Shown here piece by piece: positions 7,365 to 14,584 of a stretch of DNA of 18,943 nt (positions are counted from its first letter, which is position 1; every line of letters starts with the position of its first letter). The notes beneath the pieces are model-generated. The model was not told where the DNA came from, did not search any database, and saw only the letters and a program-made list of their open reading frames with translations. The DNA is taken from contig JBQTHI010000027.1 of the NCBI GenBank assembly GCA_052390035.1, positions 1 to 18,943 of the forward strand, given 5' to 3'. A program made the position numbers and the translations under genes. This DNA is from JBQTHI01 sp052390035 (GTDB lineage Bacteria > Actinomycetota > Acidimicrobiia > Spongiisociales > ZC4RG35).

Positions 7365-8879
7365 TTATCCGAAACTAATCCCCTGGGCGAGGGGAAGATC
7401 GTCGCCCCAATTAATGGTTGTAGTTTGCCTTCGCATGTAGGCCTTCCACGAGTCCGAGCCGGCTTCCCGCCCTCCACCGGTTTCCTTTTCTCCCCCGAAG
7501 GCGCCGCCGATCTCTGCTCCTGAGGTGCCGATGTTGACATTGGCGATTCCACAGTCGGACCCGACCGCGGAGAGAAAACGTTCGGCGGATCGAAGGGAGT
7601 CGGTGAAGATGGCTGAGCTCAAACCCTGACGGACACCGTTCTGGATGGCAATGGCAGCTTCGAGATCATCGGCTTCGAGAACGTACAGGATGGGTGCGAA
7701 AGTCTCCTCCTGAACGATCTCGGCGTCGGCGCCTATGCGAACCACGGTCGGCTCGACGTAGTTGCCCGGCCGGTCGAGGACGCCTCCTCCGGTGATAATG
7801 GTGCCGCCCTGCTCCCTGGCTACTTCCAGGGCGGCGAGCATGTCTTTCACCGCCTGCTTCGTGACGAGCGGGCCCATCAGGGTGGCCTCGTCGAGCGGGT
7901 TACCGATCGGCACCTGCTTGTACGCGTCCACCAGCCGGTCGATGAGCTTGTCGGCAATAGCCCGATGGACAATTAGCCGCCGAAGCGAAGTGCAGCGCTG
8001 ACCGGCCGTCCCCACGGCAGCAAAGAGGATTGCCCTGACGGCTAGTTCCAGGCTGGCGTCATCCATGACGATGACGGCGTTGTTGCCGCCTAGTTCGAGT
8101 ATCGAGCGGCCGAAGCGGGAGGCCACCGCCCGGGCCACCTCCCGTCCCACCCTGGAGGAACCGGTAGCCGAGATGAGGGGAAGGCGCTCGTCATTGATCA
8201 TTCGGTCCCCCACCACAGAACCCTTGCCAACCACCAAATTGAAGACCGCTTCGTATCCGCTTCCCTCCATCACCGAGGCAACGATCCTGGTCACGGCGAC
8301 GGCGGTGAGTGGGGTATTGGATGAGGGCTTCCACACCACCGTGTCTCCACATACGGCGGCAAGTGTTGAATTCCACGACCAGACCGCCACAGGAAAGTTG
8401 AAGGCGGTGATCACTCCCACCGGACCAAGCGGATGCCACTGTTCATACATTCGGTGGAGCGGCCTTTCCGAAGCCATCGTTAGCCCGTACAGCTGGCGGC
8501 TCAGACCGACGGCGAAGTCGCAGATGTCGATCATCTCCTGCACCTCACCTTCGCCTTCGGCCTTGATCTTTCCCATCTCTAGAGAGACGAGGGCGCCAAG
8601 CGCCTCCTTGTGCTGGCGGAGGGCGTGACCGATGCGGCGAACATATTCACCCCGCTTGGGAGGGGGGAGCATCCGCCAAGCCTCAAAAGCCGCCTCCGAA
8701 CTTGCTAAGACCTGCTCGTATTCCGCGACCGAGGCCTGACCTACATAGCCGAGAATCTCATCGGTGGCGGGGTTGTAAACCGCCAATTCCCCGTCGCTCC
8801 CGTCGAGCCAAACTCCGGCGAAGACGCCAGGATTGCGCTCGGAAAGGCCGAGCTTCTTGAAGACCTGTTGACGGTCCAT
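7365..8879 (-). CDS. ALDH7-family aldehyde dehydrogenase (probable aminoadipate-semialdehyde / P6C dehydrogenase)
   Basis: This is a 504-residue NAD-dependent aldehyde dehydrogenase. The motifs GPVGVITAFNFPVAVWSWN (Asn161), LELGGNNAVIV (general base Glu262) and GQRCTSLRR (nucleophile Cys296) are intact. The ending GGAFGGEKETGGGREAGSDS and WKAYMRRQTTTINW is diagnostic of the ALDH7/antiquitin family, whose known members oxidise L-2-aminoadipate-6-semialdehyde (in equilibrium with piperideine-6-carboxylate) in lysine breakdown, or betaine aldehyde. The start ATG has AGGAG five bases upstream. The gene lies 13 bp after ridA and convergent to the GlnR-like gene, 41 bp away. The lysine-related substrate is a family inference; no other lysine-catabolic gene is in view. 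Confidence 0.93.
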   Translation of the reverse strand: MDRQQVFKKLGLSERNPGVFAGVWLDGSDGELAVYNPATDEILGYVGQASVAEYEQVLASSEAAFEAWRMLPPPKRGEYVRRIGHALRQHKEALGALVSLEMGKIKAEGEGEVQEMIDICDFAVGLSRQLYGLTMASERPLHRMYEQWHPLGPVGVITAFNFPVAVWSWNSTLAAVCGDTVVWKPSSNTPLTAVAVTRIVASVMEGSGYEAVFNLVVGKGSVVGDRMINDERLPLISATGSSRVGREVARAVASRFGRSILELGGNNAVIVMDDASLELAVRAILFAAVGTAGQRCTSLRRLIVHRAIADKLIDRLVDAYKQVPIGNPLDEATLMGPLVTKQAVKDMLAALEVAREQGGTIITGGGVLDRPGNYVEPTVVRIGADAEIVQEETFAPILYVLEADDLEAAIAIQNGVRQGLSSAIFTDSLRSAERFLSAVGSDCGIANVNIGTSGAEIGGAFGGEKETGGGREAGSDSWKAYMRRQTTTINWGDDLPLAQGISFG

Positions 8880-8892
8880 GGGGACTCCTGTT

Positions 8893-9294
8893 CTAGCGGG
8901 CGGCCACCATGTCGATTTCGATCTTGAGCCCTTCTACGGGAAGCCCGGCTACCTGCACGGTGGTTCGGGCAGGAGGATCGGAATCGAAGAATGTGGCGTA
9001 GACCCGGTTCACGGCGGTGAAGTCGTTCATGTCGATTAGGAAAATGGAAGTCTTGATGACGTTGCCAAAGCCCATCCCGAGCTCTGCCAGGACGGCCGCC
9101 AGCTTCTCCATGGTCATCTGCGTTTGCTCGACGACCGACTCCGGCACGCTGCCATCGGCTCGGTTCGCCCCCTGACCCGACAGATACACGATGCCATTGG
9201 CTTCGGCAGCTAACGAATACGGACCAACTGGGGGCGGCAGTCCGGAAAGGGAACGAAGGCGGTTGTCCAAACTGTCAGCTAAAGCTGTTTCCAC
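8893..9294 (-). CDS. ridA: RidA/YjgF-family enamine/imine deaminase
   Basis: RidA proteins hydrolyse reactive enamine/imine intermediates, classically 2-aminoacrylate, in the cytoplasm. The 133-residue product ends with the family signature PPARTTVQVAGLPVEG, including the conserved catalytic Arg, and IEIDMVAAR. PVGPYSLAA and VYLSGQGA near the N-terminus are also typical. The start is uncertain: GTG at 9294 overlaps erpA by 20 bases, TTG at 9270 is the alternative, and neither has a clear ribosome site. With erpA upstream and the ALDH7 gene 13 bp downstream on the same strand this looks like one operon. RidA could handle the cyclic imine form of the ALDH7 substrate, which is inference. Confidence 0.92.
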   Translation of the reverse strand: METALADSLDNRLRSLSGLPPPVGPYSLAAEANGIVYLSGQGANRADGSVPESVVEQTQMTMEKLAAVLAELGMGFGNVIKTSIFLIDMNDFTAVNRVYATFFDSDPPARTTVQVAGLPVEGLKIEIDMVAAR

Positions 9295-9637
9295 AACCGC
9301 ATGAACGGGTTACGTTGGGATTCTCGATCGCAAAACCGGCGCCCATCAGCCCGTCCTTGTAGTCGAGGGTCGAACCTCTCAAGCGCTCGGCCGATTCCGA
9401 GTCGACGACCACCTTCACCCGTCCAAACTCGTTCACGGCATCGTCGGCTTCGATCGCCGAATCAAAAAACATCTCATAAGCAAATCCGGAGCATCCGCCG
9501 GCCCTGACGGCCATGCGAAGCGCCAATCCTTCTTCGCCTTCGGCCGAAATGAGCTCAGCCACCTTGGCGGCGGCGCGTTCGGTCAGCGTCACCACCGGGG
9601 TTGGCCGGGCCGACTTGATGGAAAGAATCTGGGTCAT
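9275..9637 (-). CDS. erpA: A-type iron-sulfur cluster insertion protein (ErpA/IscA/HesB family)
   Basis: It would carry and deliver [2Fe-2S] or [4Fe-4S] clusters to client apoproteins in the cytoplasm. The 120-residue length is typical. All three ligand cysteines are present: Cys49 in RAGGCSGFAYEM, and Cys113 and Cys115 in the C-terminal RSCGCGNSF. ATG at 9637 has no Shine-Dalgarno, but TACAAT, a near-consensus -10, lies 8 nt upstream, so the transcript is probably leaderless. It is the first gene of the erpA-ridA-ALDH7 run and is divergent from mrp, a second Fe-S carrier type, with only 78 bp between. That pairing of two Fe-S assembly factors around one promoter region suggests shared control. 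Confidence 0.95.
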   Translation of the reverse strand: MTQILSIKSARPTPVVTLTERAAAKVAELISAEGEEGLALRMAVRAGGCSGFAYEMFFDSAIEADDAVNEFGRVKVVVDSESAERLRGSTLDYKDGLMGAGFAIENPNVTRSCGCGNSFS

Positions 9638-9645
9638 CTTCGATC

Positions 9646-9651
9646 ATTGTA
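9646..9651 (-). promoter_or_regulatory. Candidate -10 of erpA operon (TACAAT)
   Basis: TACAAT differs from the TATAAT consensus at one position and lies 8 nt before the erpA ATG. It is the best -10 match among the leaderless candidates in the window. Confidence 0.5.
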
Positions 9652-9702
9652 ACCCATTCCCCTCTGATCACATTCCCCGAAAGCTCAATCGCCACCGTGC
9701 GG

Positions 9703-9708
9703 TAGCCT
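9703..9708 (+). promoter_or_regulatory. Candidate -10 of mrp, leaderless (TAGCCT)
   Basis: TAGCCT ends 7 nt before the mrp ATG, with no Shine-Dalgarno between. The divergent erpA promoter is about 50 bp away. Confidence 0.4.
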
Positions 9709-9715
9709 CCGTTCT

Positions 9716-10888
9716 ATGACCTCAGTCGACGACATCTACGAGGCCCTGCGAGGGGTGGTCGACCCTGAGCTTGGTGGGAATGTGGTCGACCTGGGCATGG
9801 TCTCCTCGGTCAAGCTGAATGAACAGGGACTGGCCACTATCGGCCTGGCCCTAACGGTGGCCGAGTGTCCCATGCGGGGCCACCTCGAGGGGGAGACGCA
9901 GCGACGGGTGGCCGCCCTTCCTGGGATCACCCGGGCTGAGATTGTCACCACCGCCATGTCGCGAAGGCAACGGGCAGACCTCATGTCCAACGCCCGCCGC
10001 TGGGCCAGGGAAAGAGCACATCCCACCAGGATTCATCCGAGCACTCGGGTGATAGCGGTCGGCTCAGGGAAGGGTGGCGTCGGCAAATCGACCGTCAGCG
10101 TCAACCTCGCCATTGCTCTCGCACATCGCGGATTGCGGGTAGGTCTGCTCGACGCCGACATCTGGGGTTTCTCTATTCCCCGGATGTTGGGTAGTGAAGC
10201 CCGGCTGCAAGCCGATGAAGAAACCAGGCTCATCGCACCGGCGGAGGTACATGGAATCAAGGTGGTGTCCACCGGGCTGATCATCGACAATGAAGAAACC
10301 GCCCTCATGTGGCGTGGCCTGATGCTCTCCAAGGCCCTTGAGCAGTTCCTTAATCAGGTGGATTGGGGTGACCTTGATTACCTAGTCATCGACATGCCTC
10401 CGGGGACGGGTGACATCCAGATGGCATTGGCCCGGATGTTGCCGCAGGCGGAGATGGTTGTGGTTACCACCCCTCAGATCGCCGCCCAGAAGGTGGCTAT
10501 CAGAGTGGCGGACATGGCGCGACGGTCTCACATGCCTCTGGTAGGGGTGATCGAGAACATGTCCTGGTTCACATGCGATCACGGGACCGAATACCAGCTG
10601 TTCGGCAGGGGAGGCGGCTCCGAGTTGGCGGAAACCCTCTCCCTTCCGCTCCTCGCCAGAGTGCCGCTCGAGCCGTCCGTCGTGGCTGGGGGTGACTCGG
10701 GAACGCCGGTGACTGTCAGCGACTCCGCAGGCCAGGCGGCAGCTACCTTCCGGGAAGCCGCCTCCAGGCTGTTGGATCTGGTGCCACCGGTCGACGTCGA
10801 GACCTGCACCGGCCGCATTGCCAAGCTCCTCGAGCAGTTGGCAGCCTCAGACCCCGAGCTGACCTCCCGGGCCGCCACGACCATCTGA
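9716..10888 (+). CDS. mrp: Mrp/ApbC-family iron-sulfur carrier ATPase with MIP18-type N-terminus
   Basis: This is a 390-residue P-loop ATPase thought to bind and transfer Fe-S clusters. Residues 1-85 form a MIP18/DUF59 domain (VDPELGGNVVDLGMV). The ATPase begins with the deviant Walker A GSGKGGVGKST (about 116-126); LLDADIWGFSIPRMLG is switch I and DYLVIDMPPGTGD is switch II. The usual cluster-binding CxxC is reduced to one cysteine (Cys287 in MSWFTCDHGTEY). I recall the same in other actinobacterial Mrp proteins, so it is probably a lineage trait. ATG at 9716 is preceded by TAGCCT at 7 nt, suggesting a leaderless transcript. It is divergent from erpA. The last 40 residues form a short helical tail beyond the ATPase fold. 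Confidence 0.95.
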   Translation: MTSVDDIYEALRGVVDPELGGNVVDLGMVSSVKLNEQGLATIGLALTVAECPMRGHLEGETQRRVAALPGITRAEIVTTAMSRRQRADLMSNARRWARERAHPTRIHPSTRVIAVGSGKGGVGKSTVSVNLAIALAHRGLRVGLLDADIWGFSIPRMLGSEARLQADEETRLIAPAEVHGIKVVSTGLIIDNEETALMWRGLMLSKALEQFLNQVDWGDLDYLVIDMPPGTGDIQMALARMLPQAEMVVVTTPQIAAQKVAIRVADMARRSHMPLVGVIENMSWFTCDHGTEYQLFGRGGGSELAETLSLPLLARVPLEPSVVAGGDSGTPVTVSDSAGQAAATFREAASRLLDLVPPVDVETCTGRIAKLLEQLAASDPELTSRAATTI

Positions 10889-11074
10889 ACCCTCGACGGG
10901 GTTTCCACATTTAGTGACTAGTCATCGAGGAGGTTCTCGAAACAATTAGCGCCTCCGGAACCCCGATCGCCGATCATGGTGGGGAACGTGCCTGACTAGG
11001 CGGACGATGGGGAAGGCTGGGTGGATAGTCGACGAGGGGTTAGCGGATAAGGGCGGCTGGGAGGCAGAAAACTT

Positions 11075-11104
11075 CGGGGCTCCGGTTCCCCCAACGGAAC
11101 CCCG
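11075..11104. terminator. Imperfect hairpin downstream of mrp
   Basis: CGGGG (11075-11079) pairs with CCCCG (11100-11104) and TCCG with CGGA inside it. One mismatch separates the two helices and the loop is 10 nt. No T-run follows. It may assist termination of mrp together with the stronger hairpin 7 bp away. Confidence 0.4.
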
Positions 11105-11110
11105 ACCAAA

Positions 11111-11143
11111 CACGAGGGCCTGTGCCCCCCACAGGCCCTCGTG
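11111..11143. terminator. Strong hairpin between convergent mrp and MBL genes
   Basis: A perfect 14-bp GC-rich stem (11111-11124 with 11130-11143) closes a loop of five C residues. It lies between the ends of two convergent genes, as expected of a bidirectional terminator. The plus-strand 3' flank GCATTTGT is only weakly T-rich. Confidence 0.65.
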
Positions 11144-11180
11144 CATTTGTAACTCGTGAACTCGTCGAACCAGGCCGTTC

Positions 11181-11975
11181 TTATGGCCCCACCCAGCCGA
11201 CCCGCTGCCCTTCATGGATGAGCCGACCTTCCTCTTCGAGTTTGTTCAGGTGAGCAATCACCGTCTGTGCTGCCAGTGGGTGCAGGGCGCGGGCCACCTC
11301 TCGATACACGATGGCGACGATCTCTCTTACGTCTCCTGCCCCGGCCTTGATGGCCTCGATGATCTCCCTCTCGCGCTGCAGCCTATGAGCCAGGTACCAG
11401 TCGATGATCGCTTGCGGCTCCTCCACCTCCTCGCCATGACCGGGAAATACCCGGTCCAGGTCGAGACGGCGCAGCTTGCCTAGCGATTGGAGATAGTCGT
11501 TGAGGTTCTCGACCATCACCGAAGAACCGCCGCCCATGATGTGGTCGCCGCTAAAGAGCAACCGGCCCGCCAGGAAACAAAGGTGGTCTTCCGAATGCCC
11601 GGGCGTGTACAGAACGCGAAGTTGTTCGGATCCGAACCGGACGCTATCCCCCTCGCCGATCGCTACATCCGGCTTGAAGTCGGGGCCGGCGGCATAGCCG
11701 TATGCAGGCACGCCGAGTTCGGCTGCCACGGGGTTGGCCAGTGGGGCATGATCTGGATGGGTGTGGGTTACCAGCACTCCCACCGCTCTCCTCGACCCCA
11801 CCGAGGCAAAGATTTGGTCGCGGTGGCTGGCGATGACAGGACCGGGGTCGATGATGAGGACTTCTCGGCGAGAGTCGAGCAGCCAGGTGTTGGTCCCGGA
11901 GCTGGTAAACGGACCCGGGTTGGGGGCGAGCACCCGCTCGATCCGGATCTCGACCGGCGGTACGCCTCCGGTCAC
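11181..11975 (-). CDS. MBL-fold metallo-hydrolase with C-terminal winged helix (LACTB2-like)
   Basis: This is a 264-residue metallo-beta-lactamase-fold hydrolase. The zinc ligands are visible: THTHPDH (His71, His73, Asp75, His76), PGHSEDH (His127), FSGDH (Asp144) and FPGHGE (His180). After the catalytic domain, the segment AGAGDVREIVAIVYREV through LEEEGRLIHEG forms the winged-helix tail seen in LACTB2-like proteins; human LACTB2 is an endoribonuclease, but the bacterial substrate is unknown. The GTG start overlaps the Nudix stop as GTGA, a 4-nt overlap that implies translational coupling. It is convergent to mrp, with a strong hairpin between. Confidence 0.92.
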   Translation of the reverse strand: MTGGVPPVEIRIERVLAPNPGPFTSSGTNTWLLDSRREVLIIDPGPVIASHRDQIFASVGSRRAVGVLVTHTHPDHAPLANPVAAELGVPAYGYAAGPDFKPDVAIGEGDSVRFGSEQLRVLYTPGHSEDHLCFLAGRLLFSGDHIMGGGSSVMVENLNDYLQSLGKLRRLDLDRVFPGHGEEVEEPQAIIDWYLAHRLQREREIIEAIKAGAGDVREIVAIVYREVARALHPLAAQTVIAHLNKLEEEGRLIHEGQRVGWVGP

Positions 11976-12475
11976 GGAAGATCAACCGCCACCAGGGAGC
12001 CATCCGCCGCCACCTGAGGCTCGATCGGTGCTGTCCTCGCATTGGCGCATGAAGCGAGCACCTCTTCGATTGACTTGAAACGAGCCAGCCAGCGCAGGTG
12101 GGCGAGGGTCGGCAGAACCACCATCCACTGCTGGGCCTGATGGGCTGACAAGGCTGCGGCCGGAGAAACCCATAGGGCTTCCTCAATTTCCGAGAGGGCG
12201 GGCTTCAACGCGACCGAATGACCGAGCGACCCGACGAAGAACCAGGTGTCGTAGCGGCGCGGATAGACCGGCGGTGTGATCCAACGTGAGACAAACTGAA
12301 GGCCAACGCCGTCCATCTCTACGCCGACCTCCTCACGTAGTTCGCGGACAGCGGCGCAGCGCATAGCCTCCGACCCGTCCGCCGATCCCACCCGGTCGGC
12401 CGGCTCCACGATGCCGCCGGGAAAGACCCAGGCTCCGCCGAAGAGACCTCCGGGCGGCCGTCGCACCATCACCAC
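11972..12475 (-). CDS. Nudix hydrolase, NUDT19-like; true N-terminus probably upstream
   Basis: The protein would hydrolyse a nucleoside diphosphate linked to another group. The fragment WVFPGGIVEPAD followed by AVRELREEVGV is a Nudix box with extra residues between its halves, and WITPPVYPRRYDTWFFVG is typical of NUDT19-like enzymes that act on CoA-type substrates. The first usual start codon is GTG at 12475, giving 167 residues, but this omits the first strand of the fold. The same frame stays open upstream and encodes RPAATILALAPAEYGVEVV, which looks like the missing strand; only CTG codons (for example at 12553) could start it. The extension ends at the whiB stop (12584), so whiB and this gene may be coupled. 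It overlaps the MBL gene by 4 nt. Confidence 0.85.
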   Translation of the reverse strand: MVMVRRPPGGLFGGAWVFPGGIVEPADRVGSADGSEAMRCAAVRELREEVGVEMDGVGLQFVSRWITPPVYPRRYDTWFFVGSLGHSVALKPALSEIEEALWVSPAAALSAHQAQQWMVVLPTLAHLRWLARFKSIEEVLASCANARTAPIEPQVAADGSLVAVDLP

Positions 12476-12583
12476 CTCGACCCCGTATTCTGCTGGAGCG
12501 AGGGCGAGAATCGTGGCCGCGGGGCGCGGAGTGACCGGCCTATGGTCGGTCAGGGTCTGTCCCAGCGGGCTGGCAGCGGTTCG

Positions 12584-12832
12584 TCAGCCGACGACCGACA
12601 ACTCCCGCCGTTCGGTCTCGGTAAGGCCACCCCAAATTCCGAACGGTTCTCGAATGACAATGGCGTACTCGGCGCACGGCTGGCGGACCGGACACACCTG
12701 ACAGATGGCCTTGGCACGCTCCTCCCTCCGCTCCCGTTCATCTTTGCGCTCGAAGGTAGACGGTGGAAAAAAGAGGTGAGCATGGTTCCCGCGGCATAGT
12801 GCCCGTACCTGCCAATCGCCTGCGAACCGCAC
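12584..12832 (-). CDS. WhiB-family iron-sulfur transcriptional regulator
   Basis: This is an 82-residue protein of the Wbl family, which is confined to Actinobacteria and their phages; members carry a redox- and NO-sensitive [4Fe-4S] cluster and regulate transcription with the housekeeping sigma factor. The four cluster ligands are Cys13, Cys44, Cys47 and Cys53 (ICQVCPVRQPC), followed by the GIWGG turn (residues 65-69) and a short basic tail, TETERREL. The GTG start has GGAGG four bases upstream. Which WhiB subgroup it belongs to is not clear to me. It lies 86 bp after the NfeD-like gene and just before the Nudix frame. Confidence 0.94.
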   Translation of the reverse strand: MRFAGDWQVRALCRGNHAHLFFPPSTFERKDERERREERAKAICQVCPVRQPCAEYAIVIREPFGIWGGLTETERRELSVVG

Positions 12833-12876
12833 AAATCCTCCCTCGCTCGACGGGTGAACCTTTGGAAACTAACGAC

Positions 12877-12897
12877 CCCTGGCAGAGTTCGCCAGGG
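12877..12897. terminator. Hairpin between the NfeD-like gene and whiB
   Basis: CCCTGGC pairs with GCCAGGG (7 bp perfect) around a 7-nt loop. An AAAAATT run lies on the plus-strand 3' side; there is no T-run on the minus-strand 3' side, the direction of the flanking genes, so termination of the NfeD-like gene would be weak. Confidence 0.35.
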
Positions 12898-12918
12898 AAA
12901 AATTGCCAGGTTGCAGGG

Positions 12919-14208
12919 TCAATTTTCGCGATCCGGAGAGACCGCCAGTTGCTGGCCTTCGATGCCGGTCACGACAACTTTCGACCCCTCTCTGATGCCA
13001 GCCTCGCGGTGAGCAGTCGCCGGCCATCGAGCCCCGTCGATCTCGACCACGCCGCCCGGCGCGAAATCGGCGAGGGCCTTGCCCTGTCTCCCGATCAGCC
13101 GGTGGCGGCCGATGGCCTTGGTGGACAACCGGGCACGTACAACCGTCGGTATGGCCAGCATGAAAAAGAAGAGCGTCGTGACGACGGCGAAGGCAACCCC
13201 TGCCGGTGCGGTCTGCACCTGGGGGGCACCGCCGGCGAAATTGAACCCGGCCCAGGTCAGCAGCCCGGTGGCGACAAGCGTCATGATCAGCATCCCGCCC
13301 CGCTGCAACCCGGCGGTGAACAGGATGATGGCCAGCATGGTCGCCGTCACCCCAACCCACCGGATGGGGAGACGAGCCATGCCGCTTACCGCCAGCGTCA
13401 ACCCGGCACCGGCCACCGCAGCCGATACACCCGGGCCGAGAGCAAAGAACTCGAAGACGGTCAATGTCAAGGAAAGAGTCAGCAGAAAAAAGGCCGACTC
13501 AGGTCGAGCGGCGAGATGCAGGATGCGATGCCACAGGCCGGGTTGGGTGAAGGTGACCGGGATGGTGGTGACCCCCTCCTCATCTACTCCCTCCGGGATC
13601 GAGTCCGTGATCGTTCGCAAGGTCCTCTCGGTTCCTCGAACCTCAACGTCGAAACCATCGAGGGCCTGCACCAACTGGCGTATCGAGGGAACGACCACAT
13701 CGACCAGACCGGGAACCTTGCCTTGGATGAGGATCGGAAGGTCGACACCAGGCGGAGGGGGCATGAGTGCCAAATTGGTGTCGGCGATCGAGGGCAGCCA
13801 TGTCTCGACCTTTGCGCCCGGTGCGCCGGCGCGGATCGGAGCGACGGCAAGGAGGTGGGCCGCTCCTCCACCCGCCCGCGCCGGGGCGGGTCCCAACCAG
13901 ACCACGACTGGAAGCGGCGGATCGGCCAAGAGGTCGATGGTCGATGCCAGGCTCTCTTCTGTCCCAACGACACCCGGCGAATCGAGTTGGACGATTGCCA
14001 CCTCCCGTTGGGCCTCCGCCGCATCTTCGATCGAAACCCTCAGATATCGAAGGGTGTCGTCGTCGAGGAGCCCACTCACCTCAATCACCTCGACCTCAGA
14101 GAGAGCCGCCACGACCGTCAAAGGAACCAAACCCCACGCCAGGGCAGCCACCCACAACCAGGTCAGCTTCAACCAACCGTGCCGGCCGGCGCTCGCCGTC
14201 GCGATCAA
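12919..14208 (-). CDS. NfeD-family membrane protein, protease-like domain without catalytic serine
   Basis: About 429 residues from TTG at 14208. The order is a signal or first membrane segment (15-36), a ClpP-like domain (VEVIEVSGLLDDD, then IVQLDSPGVVGTEESLAST and PVVVWLGPAPARAGGGAAH), four to six membrane helices (about 215-335), and a C-terminal OB-fold NfeD domain (LIGRQGKALADFAPGGVVEI to GSKVVVTGIEGQQLAV). NfeD proteins work with SPFH/stomatin partners in membrane quality control. In active members the segment reads ARAASAG with the nucleophilic Ser; here it is ARAGGGA, so Gly114 replaces it. The TTG overlaps the response-regulator stop as TTGA. The frame continues upstream but antisense-free homology ends there, since that DNA encodes the regulator in another frame. 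No SPFH gene is in view. Confidence 0.82.
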   Translation of the reverse strand: MIATASAGRHGWLKLTWLWVAALAWGLVPLTVVAALSEVEVIEVSGLLDDDTLRYLRVSIEDAAEAQREVAIVQLDSPGVVGTEESLASTIDLLADPPLPVVVWLGPAPARAGGGAAHLLAVAPIRAGAPGAKVETWLPSIADTNLALMPPPPGVDLPILIQGKVPGLVDVVVPSIRQLVQALDGFDVEVRGTERTLRTITDSIPEGVDEEGVTTIPVTFTQPGLWHRILHLAARPESAFFLLTLSLTLTVFEFFALGPGVSAAVAGAGLTLAVSGMARLPIRWVGVTATMLAIILFTAGLQRGGMLIMTLVATGLLTWAGFNFAGGAPQVQTAPAGVAFAVVTTLFFFMLAIPTVVRARLSTKAIGRHRLIGRQGKALADFAPGGVVEIDGARWPATAHREAGIREGSKVVVTGIEGQQLAVSPDREN

Positions 14209-14558
14209 CCGGCAACCAGGGCGCGCCGGAACGCCTGAGCCGTAAAAGGCTTCACCACCGAGTCGTCGGCCCCGGCCCGATTGGCCAGAAAGCGGTCGGC
14301 GCTCCGGTCGAGGAGGAGGATCAGGCGGGCCGGAGCAATGTCGCCCATGGCCATCGCCGATCGGAGAGCACGGATAACAGCCATGCCGCCCATGCTCCCC
14401 ACCTGCATGTCCACCACCACCGAATCGGGGGGGTGCTGGGCGGCCGCCTCTACCACCGTGCGCGGGTCGGAGTGGCGGACCGTCCAATCCGCCGACGGGA
14501 GCGACGCGGCGACGTCGTTGCGCACCCACCTCGAATCGGCGACCAGGAGGATTTGCAT
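14205..14558 (-). CDS. Single-domain response regulator (CheY-like receiver)
   Basis: A 117-residue stand-alone receiver domain. The fold begins MQILLVADSRWVRNDV with one of the two usual acidic residues (Asp8; the other is Ala7). The phosphoacceptor is Asp50 in SVVVDMQ, and the conserved Lys is Lys103 in VVKPFTAQAF. No output domain follows, so it would act by protein contact. I chose ATG at 14558 because the receiver strand starts there; an in-frame ATG at 14621 would add 21 unrelated residues. TAAATT lies 7 nt before the ATG, again suggesting a leaderless mRNA. Its stop overlaps the start of the NfeD-like gene, so the two are translationally coupled. The partner kinase is not in the window. 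Confidence 0.88.
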   Translation of the reverse strand: MQILLVADSRWVRNDVAASLPSADWTVRHSDPRTVVEAAAQHPPDSVVVDMQVGSMGGMAVIRALRSAMAMGDIAPARLILLLDRSADRFLANRAGADDSVVKPFTAQAFRRALVAG

Positions 14559-14565
14559 ATCCCCA

Positions 14566-14571
14566 AATTTA
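14566..14571 (-). promoter_or_regulatory. Candidate -10 of the response regulator (TAAATT)
   Basis: TAAATT ends 7 nt before the ATG at 14558. A TTCACA hexamer lies 14 nt further upstream; that spacing is short for a -35. Confidence 0.4.
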
Positions 14572-14584
14572 GACCGCGCCCACT

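Larger units (their letters stand above)
10889..11180. other. Gene-free region between convergent mrp and the MBL gene
   Basis: I see no credible gene in these 292 bp. They hold a 10-bp palindrome TGACTAGTCA at 10915-10924 and two hairpins near the right end, annotated separately. The reading frames across it are short or lack family-like sequence. Confidence 0.6.

Noticed and set aside
10946..11215. 89-residue minus-strand frame in the mrp-MBL gap
   Set aside because: No family-like sequence, and it crosses the terminator hairpins and the end of the MBL gene.
12763..14238. 491-residue plus-strand frame
   Set aside because: It is antisense to the NfeD-like gene; the low-complexity Gly/Arg/Gln-rich translation is typical of a shadow frame.
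14209..14529. N-terminal extension of the NfeD frame
   Set aside because: The extra 107 residues are Gly/Arg/Pro-rich and overlap the response regulator in another frame; the NfeD sequence starts at 14208.
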